Source: Nephrocerus scutellatus (lineage: Eukaryota > Arthropoda > Insecta > Diptera > Pipunculidae). Taken from it: a DNA stretch of 64,000 bases. The translations under genes and the position numbers were made by a program. Shown here one piece after another: positions 33,790 through 45,315 of the stretch. A model generated the notes under the pieces. It did no database searches. It worked only from the letters and a program-made list of their open reading frames with translations, and had not been told where the DNA came from. Where the stretch lies: assembly GCA_947095585.1 (NCBI GenBank), contig OX352765.1, positions 77,235,976 to 77,299,975 of the forward strand, given 5' to 3'. Each line of letters begins with the position of its first letter. Position 1 is the first letter of the stretch.

Positions 33790-35090
33790 ATTACGAACTT
33801 AGCTTGACGATTTGAGGACACAAATTTCCTTATTTGTGATTTTTTATTTTTTCCAAATTAATCTAAATAAAATTTTTACCTATTTTATTACCCAAACTGC
33901 CAGCTTTTTCACTTATTTGATACCTTTATAAGATAATTATTCAAACAACAAAACTATAAAATTTTATATTTTTTATTATTTACACAACGTATAGTTAAAA
34001 TATATATTTGCTATGAGCTTTTTTTATTATCTTACGAAATGTCAAGTCTGCTTAAATATTTTTATTATGATTGAATATACAAACAACTTGTTGCGCACTC
34101 CTTTCAAATGAAAGTGAAACTTCATCAATTGACATTCGCCATTATGAAAAGGCAGGATGTGCGCTTATTACATACATGTGTATTAGTGTATTCCTTGGTC
34201 CGGCTGAACATTACTTGGTAAATATAACGCACACATAGATAAAATTCTCTTGCACTGTCACTCCCTTTGAAGCGTCACACCACACACCAACACTCACACA
34301 AGGAAAATAAAACTAAATAAATACCAAATATTACAGAGTGGAGCTATGCATTTTTTTTTCTACACCCCCACATCCTTCCAAGTCAATACATCAACTTATT
34401 TATGCATGAAAAAACCACTCCTGCTGGATGTAAAGCTATTGGCTGTATTCCCATTGAAATGCGCATGAACACTCATTGTATTCCACTGTGGTGCTTGAAA
34501 TATCCTTTGGAATGAGAATGAGTTGAGTTTTAGGTGGTTGATGTGTTTTAATTTTATACGCACACATTTGTACATACCGCATACAAAGCAAGCAGTCAGT
34601 CTCCAATTGTTCTCTATTTTGTTTTATTGTTTTTATATTCCAGACTTTTTTATTCATCTTTAAAAAAATACGTTTAAGTCTCCAACGCCATGTAAATCAG
34701 CACATGCGCTAAATGGAGGAACCTTTTTGGCGGGAAATACTGTTATACATAGAACGATAGATTCTCTTGTGTTTCTCGTTACACTGGGGAACAACAACAT
34801 TAACCTTCGCATTTAGTTTAAATAAAAATTTAACCATATATTGCATGAAAAAGTAGAATATTTATAATTTTAAAATGCGTCAACCTACAATTCCCGTCCG
34901 TTCGTCCGTCCCTATGTTAAAGAGTTTCTTATAATTTATCAGACATATGTTTGAACTAAAAGCATGCAAAGTTAAAACGGTCAACGTTTTTAAGAATTTC
35001 TCTGTAGAGTTTTTGTATGCACTGTACATATATGCAATAAATAGTGATACAACCTCGCGTAGGACTAACTATATGATCCTTCAAAGTACA
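33790..35090. other. AT-rich intergenic DNA, no gene seen
   Basis: No coding region, RNA or recognised repeat. Open frames are short and without motif. Confidence 0.4.
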
Positions 35091-35094
35091 AGCT

Positions 35095-35600
35095 ATTTTT
35101 TCGTGCGTTCTCCCTAGTACCCTAATGTCCATGCTAAGTAGCATAATGTAACATTCACGTGTGGAAATTTAAAACAATTTTACTTTTGTCTGTGTATTTA
35201 TAAAAACGGGTTCTTTTAAAAAATTATTAAAAAAACTCACCATACTGTACCAGTTTTAGATATGCCATTAAAGAGAGTAAACTATTAAAAAATTAATAAC
35301 CAATTCGTCTTAAGTAATTTGCATAAAAAATACATTTTTGTTAAAAACATTAAAGAATGGTTTTCAGATGAAATTAGGTGCCAACGTATTGCTAAACCAA
35401 AAATAATGATGGTGTTAAGTTTCAGACCTCCAGCACCTGGTGCTCTAATATAACAATTATTAGCATCAGTAGCTAGTATTAGAGTTAGCACAACTCTATT
35501 CAAGTTTAGGTGAATATATGCCTTGTAAATAGTAAGCAGGTCAGAGGAAGTTGAGTACAAATAGGTCCTCCAGCACCATGTCACCGCAAAAAAAAAGTGT
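35095..35600 (-). pseudogene. Degraded non-LTR fragment, copy 1 of a dispersed pair
   Basis: On the minus strand, TSSDLLTIYKAYIHPNLNRV at about 35500-35560 matches the S-D-L-x-T-I-Y-x-A-Y-I-x-P block of the non-LTR element at 41600-43350. The rest, down to 35095, is shared with 39560-40085 (for example TTTATAAAAACGGGTTCTT and GTATTAGAGTTAGCACA on the + strand). The coding part extends to 35285 with decay. Confidence 0.5.
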
Positions 35601-36003
35601 TCGTGGCCATTTGGTTCAACACGGTGATATTTACCGTAGATGATGCAAGTTCTGCGGAGGCAGGACTTACTATGCTTGCACAAAGTGTATATAATACATG
35701 TATTGGTCTCTATCCAAAAAATTGCTTCTAAAGATATGATAATGTAGAGGGTGCGAGCAAAAAGACTGGAAGTTAATGTAAATTTACTACTTTTAATAGT
35801 TTTTTGGGTTCTCAATTTGTGACATTTACGCACAATTCAAGGACACCCAGATTGGTGAAATTAAATTCCCCCGAGATAAATTTTACGATCGATAAAAATT
35901 AATTCGAACGGAAGATGGAACTTAAAATGTGTATGTTCCAGAGAAATGTTCCAGATTTTTGCATTTTTACAAGGTATATTTTTTATAATTATAATATTGA
36001 AAA
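35600..36003. other. Unassigned AT-rich DNA
   Basis: No gene seen. The minus-strand open frame that covers the fragment at 35285 runs on into this stretch, but without any recognisable motif. Confidence 0.3.
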
Positions 36004-36296
36004 CTAGCGAAAATACCCAGTGTTGCCCGACACACTACATCCACCGAACTGACCATCAAGAGCTTTCAAGATACACTCCAAGACCCACCTTAACCTCATC
36101 TTTAAAATATCAAATGCACAGTCTTCGAGTCAATCTCATACAAACAAAACCTATCCACCCACCATACAACCCCCTCAACACCATTACCACGCTTATCCAC
36201 TACAAACATCCACCCCAACCGTCCCCACCACGTCAAATATATCGGATGAATGGTCTACGAGTTAACCACGAACAGACATACAGATAAAGTTTCATT
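36004..36296 (-). mobile_element. Helitron 3' end fragment
   Basis: Read on the minus strand the terminus is CGGGCAACACTGGGTATTTT then CGCTAG, followed by TTTT. A short hairpin followed by CTAG and insertion next to T is the classic Helitron 3' end (hairpin plus CTRR). The body is CA-rich and is cut by the family A element that begins at 36297, so the 5' part is missing. Confidence 0.6.
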
Positions 36297-37200
36297 TTTA
36301 AATTCTCTATATTAACTTCACTTGCCCGTGGGTCGTCGGTCGGTCGTCGGTCGGTCGTCGGTCGGTCGTCTGTCGTGGATTCTTGCGATCAATTTTTAAC
36401 CCACTTCCCATGGCCCGATTTTATTGAAATTTTGCACACATGCGTATTTCCGGAGACAACACTTTCTATTAAATTTTGAGGCCCCTCGGGCTGCGGGGTC
36501 GGGGGGCTCCCAAACAAAAATTTTAAAAAATGTACCCGATTTTCTTCAAATTTTACACACATGTGTATACCCAATAAACAATACTTTTTCGAAAATTTGG
36601 TAGTGATCGGGTCCCGGGTTCGGCCGCAAGGCCCTTATACATTTTTTAAATATCTGTACTGGCATCAGATATTCGTCGCCCTTTATGGACTTTGTGCGGT
36701 GTGTGCTGCGCAGTCGGCTGCGCTGCATGGTTTTGTTGGTGGTGGAGAGAGAGAGAGAAATCTTAGCGCACGCACAAATGAACCCAGCAAATGAAACGAG
36801 ACATACATGTTTTATGCTTAATTCAACTTACATTTTTTATTTACTGAATTGTATTTTTATTGATGTCGTTTTTTTTGTTGTCGATATCAACTTACAGATA
36901 GAACAAGTTTTCACAATATTCTGTCATTTGGCGTTTTCATAAATTAGTTCAGAGCAGTCAAAGAGTTCTCAAGATAAATGTTCGTGTTTCTTATTTGCTC
37001 AGAGTATGAGCGTGCTCTAAGTGCTCAGAATAAAATGATCTGAGCTTTTTCAATTTTAACATCTGATGTCAAATGTTTGTTTCGATGATTTTCTCCTACA
37101 ATAAAAAAAAATGGCCCAGGATCGAGGGGCTCCCATATCAATTTCTGCGATTAGAGAATTTAGATGAAAAATTTTAATTTTTATGGGTTGTTTTTTTATA
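36297..37200 (+). mobile_element. Family A element, copy with long tail
   Basis: The left end TAAATTCTCTATATTAACTT is followed not by CTGG repeats but by a GGTCGTCGGTC minisatellite (36335-36375). Then come two units (first TTTCCGGAGACAAC, last TACCCAATAAACAA with CGCAAGGCCC) and the same 500-bp tail as the copy at 25957, to the right end near 37200. The tail is very similar to the long copy, including GAGAGAGAGAGAAATCTTAG and CAGAGCAGTCAAAGAGTTCT. Confidence 0.75.
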
Positions 37201-37204
37201 TATC

Positions 37205-37917
37205 AGGATAGCTAAAATACCCGACGTTACCCGGCTGACCCACTCCCAACTGACCATCCACCCAACGACCACCCTACCACTGACCCACTTCCAACAATAA
37301 CACCTCAGTCACACAGCAAACTATGTAATCGTCTTCGCCTTTTGTCGTCTATTGTCGGCGAATTGAATATTCTTGGGTGCTCACTCGCTGGCGTTTTGTC
37401 AGCTCTGATGACGATGTTATGGCTGTCGGATGGCATCCGATCCAAAGCAATTTTGAACAATTTGATCAATTCGTTGCTCTGATGAAGAAACGTTTGCTAT
37501 TCTTCGGCAATCGCACAATTCGTTATTGGATTGTGAGCACAAATTCTTGCTAAAATGTTCGAGCTTAACCGCACGCTGCGAATAATCGAATCAAGAATAT
37601 GTAATGCATATTACAAACGAAAAGTTAGATCCGCCACCTACGCCATCTATTGAAAATAATCAAAATTGGCTATAAAAATTAATGCTTATTGTCGAAATAC
37701 AATTATTAAGTGCATTCTCATACAAAACGCAAATTTATATTTTTTAGATTTTCCGGATTTTCCTTTGAAGTTTTCCGAAACGTTTTTGCATAAACCACCC
37801 CAGTATTGAGACGAACATAATATAAAAAGAATCATCCAAATCGGTCGAGCCGTTCTTAAGTTTATGCGAGACTAACGCACGCCAATTGATTTCTATTGTA
37901 TGTATATAGAGATTTGA
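37205..37917 (-). mobile_element. Non-autonomous Helitron, near full length
   Basis: On the minus strand the 5' end is TCTCTATATACATACAATAG. It is followed by GCGTGCGTTAGTCTCGC, AAGAACGGCTCGACCGATTT and a body without coding sequence. The 3' end is GCCGGGTAACGTCGGGTATT then TTAGCTA (hairpin plus a CTRR site, last base changed). There are no terminal inverted repeats. It is about 710 bp and depends on an element elsewhere for its Rep/helicase. Confidence 0.65.
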
Positions 37918-39555
37918 CTTTAAAACAAGAAAGGCCATTGTAAGCAGATAAAAACTAAATAATTTCCTGCAACTGAATAAAAGTCAATTTATTCTGTACA
38001 ACTTGTAAAAAAATCTGATTTAAAGCGGCCTAGTGAATATTTTAAAATACCTTCGAATAGGATAAAATTACACCACATCTGACAGGAATGGGTTAAGCTT
38101 CTATTCAAAAAGAACTAGAAAGCTAATATATTCGTACTTTTAGTAATCAAAGTAATTCTTACTATTATTTTTTTAGATCTTCTCTTCTTATTTAGCGCAA
38201 ATTTTAATAAAATATTTTTTTTTTTGTATTTTTACGGCCTACTTCTACTTCATAGTAACTGACTAAAATTTTTATATAATTAAAAATAATTTTTGAATAT
38301 CCACTCTGAACTGTACCACTGTGCCACTGTACACAAGACGAATAAAACAGAATTTACCAAGGCCATTTCTGTATACCGCAATATAAGTACATCATCGATA
38401 TATAAATTACAGAACTTCTCTTTGGTATGTAAATTTCAGACCATAAACAACATGTCACATTAGTTTAAAATACATACAACCATGCACTCAGAATAAAACA
38501 GATCTCCTTACAAATATCAATATTTCCTTCACAGATAAATCTTCACTGAAAGAAAAAACAAAAAAAAAATATCTGCAACTAGAAATCTCATCCTTATCAA
38601 TATGAATACAGTCAGTCACCTATCGAAAATCGAAACACACAAATTGAAACTCAAATCGAGATTTGGAAAGGAACTGTTTCGATTACCTACAATACTAATA
38701 GAATACACGCTCGCAATCGCGGTCCTTGTCTGTTTGCACAATCTGCAGTTAGTTATATTGCACAGTCCTGAGTGTTATGTCTTATGTAGTGTAGGCAGCA
38801 ACGCGCAGTACAAATACAAATACAGAGAGAGCTGATAACAATAATCACACAAAAAATAGTCCCAAGCAATATTGTAATATTACACAATAATTGAGTGGTG
38901 CACCTTTATAACGGACGAAACACATACCACCACATGACCACAGCACCAAAAAATCGAAAAAAACGGGCGGCAATTTGAATTTTCCATTTGCGCCTTTTGC
39001 ACAACGCAGTCACGTTGAACCGGGTGCTTTCTCTCCACGACGCACGGTGTCGCGATGTGGCACGTTGATTGGAAAAATGGAAACCTGCTCCTTGTTTGTT
39101 ATGATATTTGACATTGTGCTTTTGAACGGCATTCCGTGAACATCGTCAATGCGAAAATCGTTGCACTGTCTTCTGGGTACAATTCGAATAGCTTACATGG
39201 ATAGTGAAGGAGTGACAATAATTTTTCAAAGTGAAACTAATTGTGTTGGAAATAATTCATTTTAATAACATGTGGTAGTTCGCGGAACGGCAATTTTATT
39301 TCGATATAAAGAAATGTGTCTCTGTTAAGCAATAATTGTAAGACTGTGTAAAAAATATATTTTATATTTGGAGTTTTAATGTGTGAGTGTAAAACAACAT
39401 TGAAGGATGTAAAAAGGATACAACTTGGCTTTGTACAGTAAGTCTATACAAATAAAGACTAACAAGAGAGTAAAGATTTTAAATTTACGATTCATTCAGG
39501 TCTTTTACTTCAGCAAAATTATAAAATTTGTATTTTAAGGACTGACGACAATAAA
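37918..39555. other. Intergenic DNA, no gene seen
   Basis: No supported gene. A slightly GC-richer patch at 38920-39200 was examined and not recognised. Confidence 0.4.
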
Positions 39556-39559
39556 GAAA

Positions 39560-40085
39560 CTTTTCCTACCTTCTCCCTGGTATCATAATGTCCATAATTT
39601 ACGTATAAACATTAAAAACAAATTTACTGTGTGTTTATAAAAACGGGTTCTTAAAAAATGATTAAAAAAAACGCACCACTGTTCCAGTTTTAAAAATGCC
39701 ATCAATATTAAACTTGACATTATTAACATTCATTGTTATTATCAATATTCCTCTGAAGTTATTTGCATCAAAATAAATTTTTGTTAGAAACGTTAAAGTT
39801 CATGTGAATATTTGATAGGTCTTCAGATGAAAATAGGTGCCTACTTATTACCAAACCTGAAATAATGATAGTGTTAAATTTTAGCCGCCCGACACCCGGT
39901 GTTGTAATATAACAAAAGTTCGCTCCATTAGCTGGTATTAGAGTTAGCACAGTTTTGTTCAAGTTTGGGTGAATATACGCCCTTTAATAGTAGCCTGGTC
40001 AGAGGAAGTTAAGTACATCATGCTCCTTTTGAGTAAACCGAAACATTTCGCAGCATTTCTGCGTTTCTGTTTTGAAAACAGATTT
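39560..40085 (-). pseudogene. Degraded non-LTR fragment, copy 2 of a dispersed pair
   Basis: Same orientation and order as 35095-35600, about 4.45 kb away. The minus strand also keeps AAKCFGLLKRSMMYLTSSDQ then ATIKGVYSPKLEQN at 39960-40065, corresponding to AAKCLGFL-RCKKYFTPSDL in the element at 41600-43350. Both copies share a non-coding-looking extension, so they derive from one decayed source. Confidence 0.55.
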
Positions 40086-40264
40086 TCACTTTCACCTAAA
40101 ATTTCCAAGGATCTTCTTATCAAAAAATTTATATATTTATGTCCATTTCTCCTTCTCGATTACCACTCTTTCTTAGTCGGTATTGTTTATCGCTTTATGA
40201 AGTAAATATGATGTGGATATGTATGTGCTCAGTATTCAAATTATATGGCATACCAAATAGGTAG

Positions 40265-41030
40265 CCTTTTAAAAACTTTTATTTAACTTGACTTGACCCA
40301 TGTTTGTCTGTTTGTTGTGACTTTTTGAGGTCCCTTTGAACCCAATTTCGTATTCCTAGAGAGCCGAAATTTTCTAGCATGTGACGTACATCGCTAGTCG
40401 CGCCTGTGATGTATTTAAATTGTCTTTTTTAACAAACACCAGATGGAGGCTGAAATTTTGTAAGCGGTTCAGTCGTATGGGCCATTACTGAGATCCTGGG
40501 TATGACGCACATTGCAAGTCGCGTAGTATGGTGCGAGTTATGTGTGTAAAAGTGAGTTTTCGCCTTCTTTGAGGTCATTTTTGTGGGCGCCGTGGCTCAG
40601 TGAATACTTGCAGGGCTGCTGAGCACGAGGTTCGTGGTTCGAATCCCAGTACACCAAAAGTATTGTTCACGGTGTCCCACCTCTCGCGAATGTCCGACAA
40701 GCGTCCGAGAGTAATAACATGTCACGGAAAGTTTCTCAATTCTCCGTTCGCATACGGCATTAAATTGTAGGTCCCTTCTATTGGTGTGAAAAAAATGTAC
40801 ATGCAAAACACAAATGGTCGGGCGAACCTAGGTCTTGTACCGCAACGGTCTCTCGCGCCGAATATTTGTATTATTGAGGTCCTTTTTAGCCAACACGACC
40901 TAGAGAACTGAACAGTTTTGTGAACAGTTCAGTCTCATGGACCATTTCTAAGATAACGCGTTTAACACGTCTCGTTTGAAACATGTGATGCGCGTAAAAG
41001 TGGATATTATTTTCAGCATCTTGAAACGAT
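40265..41030 (+). repeat. Family B repeat carrying a SINE
   Basis: Starts AAAACTTTTATTTAACTTGA at 40274. Modules with AGATGGAGGCTGAAATTTTG, GGTATGACGCACATTGC and, after the SINE, CACGACCTAGAGAACTGA and GATAACGCGTTTAACACGTC show at least three modules. The module GAGGTC-CTTTTT is split by the SINE and duplicated on both sides. Confidence 0.65.
40583..40874 (+). mobile_element. tRNA-derived SINE, full-length reference copy
   Basis: The 5' head GGGCGCCGTGGCTCAGTGAA contains an RNA polymerase III A box (TGGCTCAGTGA), and 40 bases later GTGGTTCGAATCCCAGT contains the B box (GGTTCGAATCC). A tRNA-unrelated body (CACGGTGTCCCACCTCTCGC, TAATAACATGTCACGGAAAG) and a 3' end CTCTCGCGCCGAATATTTGT follow. 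TGAGGTCATTTTT at 40570-40582 and TGAGGTCCTTTTT at 40875-40887 form a 13-bp target duplication with one mismatch. It is probably mobilised by an unidentified LINE. No ORF is expected. Confidence 0.85.
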
Positions 41031-41595
41031 TACATATGCTTATGTCGATGTATACCTAAAAGTTTGTACCCGAAAAACGAAGTTTGTTTTACAATAACTT
41101 GCTATATATTAATGTGAATCATCGAATCAGAAACCTTTTGCGTGCATCACAGTCCATCACATTAACACAATACCCATGAACTCTTTAACGAACTGTATGG
41201 TTTTGACACAATGAGACAGACTTTCAGAGCTTACATTATTTTTAACAGCATAACCGTGTATGCGTGTATGCAATTTCATATAATCATTTTGTTCTTGAAC
41301 ACATACACATATTTATAATAAATATAATTTTAAGGCATTCTTTCCGTGTTGTAGACGAAATTTCATAGACCAAGGACCTACTTGGAGTTTTTGTTTTTAT
41401 TAAGTTAATAATATCAACTAAATTTGCTTTTAAGAAGTACCTAAAAGGAAGTATACAGGGTATTTTTCTAAATTCGAACCGGTTTTAGTGTGCTGCCAGC
41501 AAATATGTTAACATAGCTAAAATTAATAAAATCTTAAGAAGTAAAGTTTAAGTTTAAAAGTTGCAAATGTACGCTTGTATTTCTTCCTCCAAAAT
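41031..41595. other. AT-rich intergenic DNA, no gene seen
   Basis: No coding region or named repeat is supported between the family B copy and the 3' end of the non-LTR element. Confidence 0.4.
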
Positions 41596-41599
41596 TACC

Positions 41600-43350
41600 T
41601 ATTTTTTTATAATTCGCTCACGCTTAAAGGGGTTCGCACCCTTATAATGCTCAGCTATATGGATGCCTTAGCGTTTGCGTTAAGAAAAAAGTGGAGAAAA
41701 GAGAAGATGTCTATGAGCTGGTGTTTTGAATGCCTGTGGATCATAGTGATGTGGAAAGACAGAGCTTGGCAGAGCATTCCACATACAGTGGCATGCAGCT
41801 GGCTATTTCTCTTGAGCACCACTGGTAGAAGAAAAGATAAAGCAATGACAAGCAGGAAACGTTTCTGCGGTGTTCAAGCGAATCTATTGATTTCGCAAGA
41901 TTTTCGTCACCGATAAGTTTTATCGCACAGTTTTGTATTCTTTCTAGCTGCTAAAATGCATTTCAAGGCGCACCAGACCAGATATGACAGCTAGGACGAA
42001 TAGTAGCCAGATCAGAGGGAGTGAAATATTTCTTGCACCGAGTTAGAAAACCTAAACATTTCGCAGCATTTTTGGCGACGGTAAATATGTGATCATTCCA
42101 ACGAAAGCTTGTCGTTAACGCATATACCGAGAATTGCGAGATTTTCAGTTTCCTCGATGCAAGTGACATTATGGACAATGGCATGGATTTAGGATTCGCT
42201 TAGACGACAGGAGACAGCATTGGGTTCTGGAAGCGATAAATTCTACTCGATTATTTTCTCCCCATTGTATGCGGTCTAGATCAAAATTCAACGGGCTTAA
42301 AATACGTAGTTGTTTGAGTTCCACATAAGAAGTGGAGGGACGTTCTCCAAACTTATATGAGAAGCTGAGAGTGCTGTCGTCAGCGAAAAAGTGAATTGGA
42401 TTATAAGTCACAGATAAGAGATTATTAATAAAGATCAGGAAGAGTGTCGGGGATAAGACATAGCCCTGGGTAACGCCACCATTTAAGTGCTGTATTTTAT
42501 ACTTGAAACCGTCCAATACAACTTGAATTGAGAGGTCCAAAACGTAGTTTCTAATTTAGTGAAAGAGTTTATCATCGACTTCATAAGCACGCATAAGGAT
42601 GATGTTTGTGATCGCATCAACAGCGGCATCCACGTTGCTATCGCGAAACAATAACGTCCAATTAATACTCCCAAAAAGTCTGTTCCAATTAATTTTCTGG
42701 TATTGCCATACTGTTTTTTTTTTTGGAGTTTTTTTTTCAAACTGCGTGGTTTATTAACGAGAAATAAGCTGATACAACACAATGGTCTGACGAGTCTATA
42801 GGCGATAATACATTGACGGAGTATTTATCAGGACGAGAGTTAAGGAACAAGTCAAGGGTGGTTTGTAAAATGATGTCCAATGCCAGGTATTCGTGTAGGC
42901 ACATTACCTGAGTAAGGTGATTAAAATCAGCGAATATCTCAACACATCTTCCTTCCGGTGTAGTCTGGGCAGAATGGCGAAACCACCCAGAAATGTGTAC
43001 ATTGATATCGTCCACAATAACGATTTCTCGTGTTTTGTGACAATTCTTAAAATTGAATCAGACAGTGCATCAAACTAGCTCTGAGTTGAAACAATGTCTA
43101 AGTTGGGGCTTCTGTAAAGGAAACACTAGTGTATGTTACGCTTTTGTACCTTTACTTTGAGCCATATTCCGGATTGGAACTTTGTCCGAATTTAGGCAAA
43201 AGTTAAACGCAACATCACTACGGACATAAATTTCGAGCCCGCGTCGAGGGAAAAACAATGCATAAAGCAATAGCCAGAGCGGCGTTCTCAAAATGTGATA
43301 AATATAATACCATCTGCACTCTCCTCTCCCAATGACAAAATGTGACAAAT
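41600..43350 (-). mobile_element. Jockey/CR1-like non-LTR retrotransposon, degraded
   Basis: On the minus strand, from the 43350 end: endonuclease block FPRRGLEIYVRSDVAFNF (about 43200-43250), its C-terminal part HISGWFRHSAQTTPEGR and SPIDSSDHCVVSAYF (42750-43000, the S-D-H catalytic motif). Then reverse transcriptase GGVTQGYVLSPTLFLIFINN and PIHFFADDSTLSFSYKF (42350-42490), SRTQCCLLSSKR (about 42200) and WNDHIFTVAKNAAKCLGFLT then RCKKYFTPSDLATI (about 42000-42110). A tail block decays toward 41880. The 3' end near 41610-41650 (+ strand CGCTTAAAGGGGTTCGCACC then CTTATAATGCT) matches in reverse the 3' end at 55980-56010. Frameshifts, deletions and loss of most of the thumb make it dead. Confidence 0.8.
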
Positions 43351-43779
43351 GCTGTTGTTATCGGGAGAGACACAAACATATGCCATGAAACATAGCAGTT
43401 ATAATCAGGTAGATTTAATTCCGAATTATCTTATTGATATATATATATTATGCTTCACTCAGTGCCAGATTGCAGGACTGGCATTAACATGGACGTACAC
43501 TGCGAATTCGATTTCAGGCCAAGTATGTTGCTGAGATCCATACTGAAACTACACATAACTACAAAAAAAACACACAAAACACAACTTACCGCTAATTTTA
43601 AGCGAATTTGAGAAGTGGATGTCCCACAATAGATGATCAACACAAATTATCGCTAGTGTAATACCTTCACGACAAAATGAGTTAAAACACCAGAAGAAAT
43701 AAACTCTCAAATTCCATTATTGGATTGCTAAAGAATTAGATTATAAGATCGGGGATAAGACATAGCTCACTGCTGCATG
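43351..43779. other. Unassigned DNA
   Basis: No gene. It may include 5' sequence of the minus-strand non-LTR element, but no coding block was recognised. Confidence 0.3.
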
Positions 43780-43990
43780 CAAAACATGTTTTACTAAGTT
43801 CTTTAGCTGCGCTGTTGAGGAAGAGGTACACAGACACCACACACTGCAAACATTTCCTTTGAACGTTTGCCAAACATTCGTGAGATGTGGGACCGTGAAA
43901 AAGCTTTTTAGTGTTTCCAGTTATCAAACCTTCAAACTTCCTGCTCAGTAGTCCAATGCACTTACCAGTGAGGCACGGCAAATACCCAAA
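43780..43990 (-). mobile_element. SINE copy, diverged
   Basis: On the minus strand GCCGTGCCTCACTGGTAAGT is the A-box head, followed by CTGAGCAGGAAGTTTGAAGG (damaged B box), CACTAAAAAGCTTTTTCACG and GTCCCACATCTCACGAATGT, the SINE body. It is more diverged than the copy at 40583, and no clear target duplication was seen. Confidence 0.55.
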
Positions 43991-44320
43991 TTTCCAAATA
44001 ATTGCAATCACATCTTTACGCATTGAAATAGATACCTCAATTTAGAATTTTTAAAGTTTCATACCAACATATTTTTTTTGGTACTGATATTCATTCAGAT
44101 CTAATAAAGCTATCCAAAAAGGCACATCAATTATACTTTATTTAAAATATCGGTACATTGATATCTACTATTTCTTTTGATAATTTAATTCTACTAATAA
44201 CTAATATTGCTTTTGGTTACGTTAAGCAACGATGAATGTATATCTATCTAACTTTCTAAATATATTTAAAGAAATAAATAAAATAATAATCAGAAAATAA
44301 AACAATAAATTTTATTTTCA
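43991..44320 (+). promoter_or_regulatory. Upstream region of Sox21a with a possible 5' UTR acceptor
   Basis: AT-rich DNA with no coding sequence. TTTTATTTTCAG at 44310-44321 could be a 3' splice site joining an upstream non-coding exon to the exon holding the ATG at 44478. No promoter element is distinctive enough to call. Confidence 0.3.
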
Positions 44321-44477
44321 GAATTTACCTAATATGAAACTAAAAAAACATACAAAATAATTTTAAAGCATAAGGACAAATTAAAGAAAGTGGAAAGACA
44401 AATTACAAGAAAAAATCATTAACCATCCGGTCACAACAGACACAACAGTTGATCCAAAATAAAGGGGGTAAACAACA

Positions 44478-44746
44478 ATGACAACCATTTCGACAATCCT
44501 CAATCACGCCGCACAATTGCCAGGTTCAAATTCCATGGCATCTGGAAAGCAATCATCGAATCTATCGGATCACATAAAGCGGCCAATGAATGCCTTCATG
44601 GTGTGGTCGAGGGGACAACGACGCAAAATGGCCCAGGACAATCCAAAAATGCACAATTCAGAAATTTCAAAACGTTTAGGAGCCGAATGGAAATTATTGA
44701 CCGAATGTCAGAAACGTCCATTTATCGACGAGGCAAAGCGGTTAAG
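44478..44746 (+). CDS. Sox21a-like SoxB2 transcription factor, coding exon 1
   Basis: This exon encodes residues 1-89 and two bases of codon 90. The ATG has an AACAACAATG context, with an in-frame TAA three codons upstream, which supports the start. The N-terminus [10 protein letters not shown] is followed by the HMG box from residue 32: [40 protein letters not shown] and [11 protein letters not shown]. The HMG box binds and bends DNA at SoxB sites in the nucleus. The donor at 44747 (AAG then GTGAGT) interrupts the HMG box, an intron position I recall for insect Sox21 genes, whereas Dichaete is intronless. Residue 77 is Cys ([10 protein letters not shown]), where Gly or Ser is usual. In Drosophila Sox21a acts in intestinal progenitor differentiation. 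Sox21a rather than Sox21b is inferred from the N- and C-termini. Confidence 0.85.
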
Positions 44747-45164
44747 GTGAGTACCCATCGTACGACCATTTGTACGATATAATACGAATAAAGGGTGGCC
44801 GTACAAATAATTATTGAAGATAACGTTAATATATAGGGAGGGCAAATGATTGCATAAAACTTTAAATTGCTTATCGTTATTTTATTTGAATGATGATACG
44901 ATTCTAGTAACAAAGAAAATCATTGTTTTCTTGGAAACATAATTTTTTTGTCATTTAACGGATATTTGATATGGATAGATAATACGGATACGTATGTCAA
45001 CATATGTAACTCTTCACATTCAATTTACATGTTATAGTTAAGTTCCTGTATTTGAGGAGAAACTATAGTTGGCCTTAGGCAATCGCAATAGGCACACTTC
45101 TAGTTCTATGCTGTTATTTGCTCCAATAGATTCTAGATGGTTAAACCATTAATTAATTAACCAA

Positions 45165-45315
45165 CTGGTTCTTCTGCTTGGTCACCATGTGCTTTGTTTT
45201 GCTCTCATTTATGTAAAGCCACAGATTTCGTGACGCCCATTCGATCAGGATGAAAGTTTGTTGTACAGCCATTGGATGTGCACCGATAATATCAACATTA
45301 ACTGCGTCAGATAGT
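45165..45315 (-). pseudogene. Non-LTR reverse transcriptase fragment in the Sox21a intron
   Basis: The minus strand reads AVNVDIIGAHPMAVQQTF, WASRNLWLYINESKTKHMVT. It aligns with the catalytic YADD-IDIIG block and the following E-x-x-x-x-x-G-L-x-I-N-E-x-K-T-K block of non-LTR reverse transcriptases, with the ADD itself changed. About 50 codons remain, in antisense orientation to the host gene. Confidence 0.5.

Noticed and set aside
35285..35833. Open frame of 182 codons as a possible gene
   Set aside because: Its middle matches the SDLLTIYKAYI block of a non-LTR element and its downstream half is shared with a second degraded copy at 39560, so it is transposon debris.
40583..40660. A tRNA gene
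   Set aside because: A and B boxes are present, but no cloverleaf with anticodon stem is convincing and the sequence continues as a repeated SINE body with a TSD.
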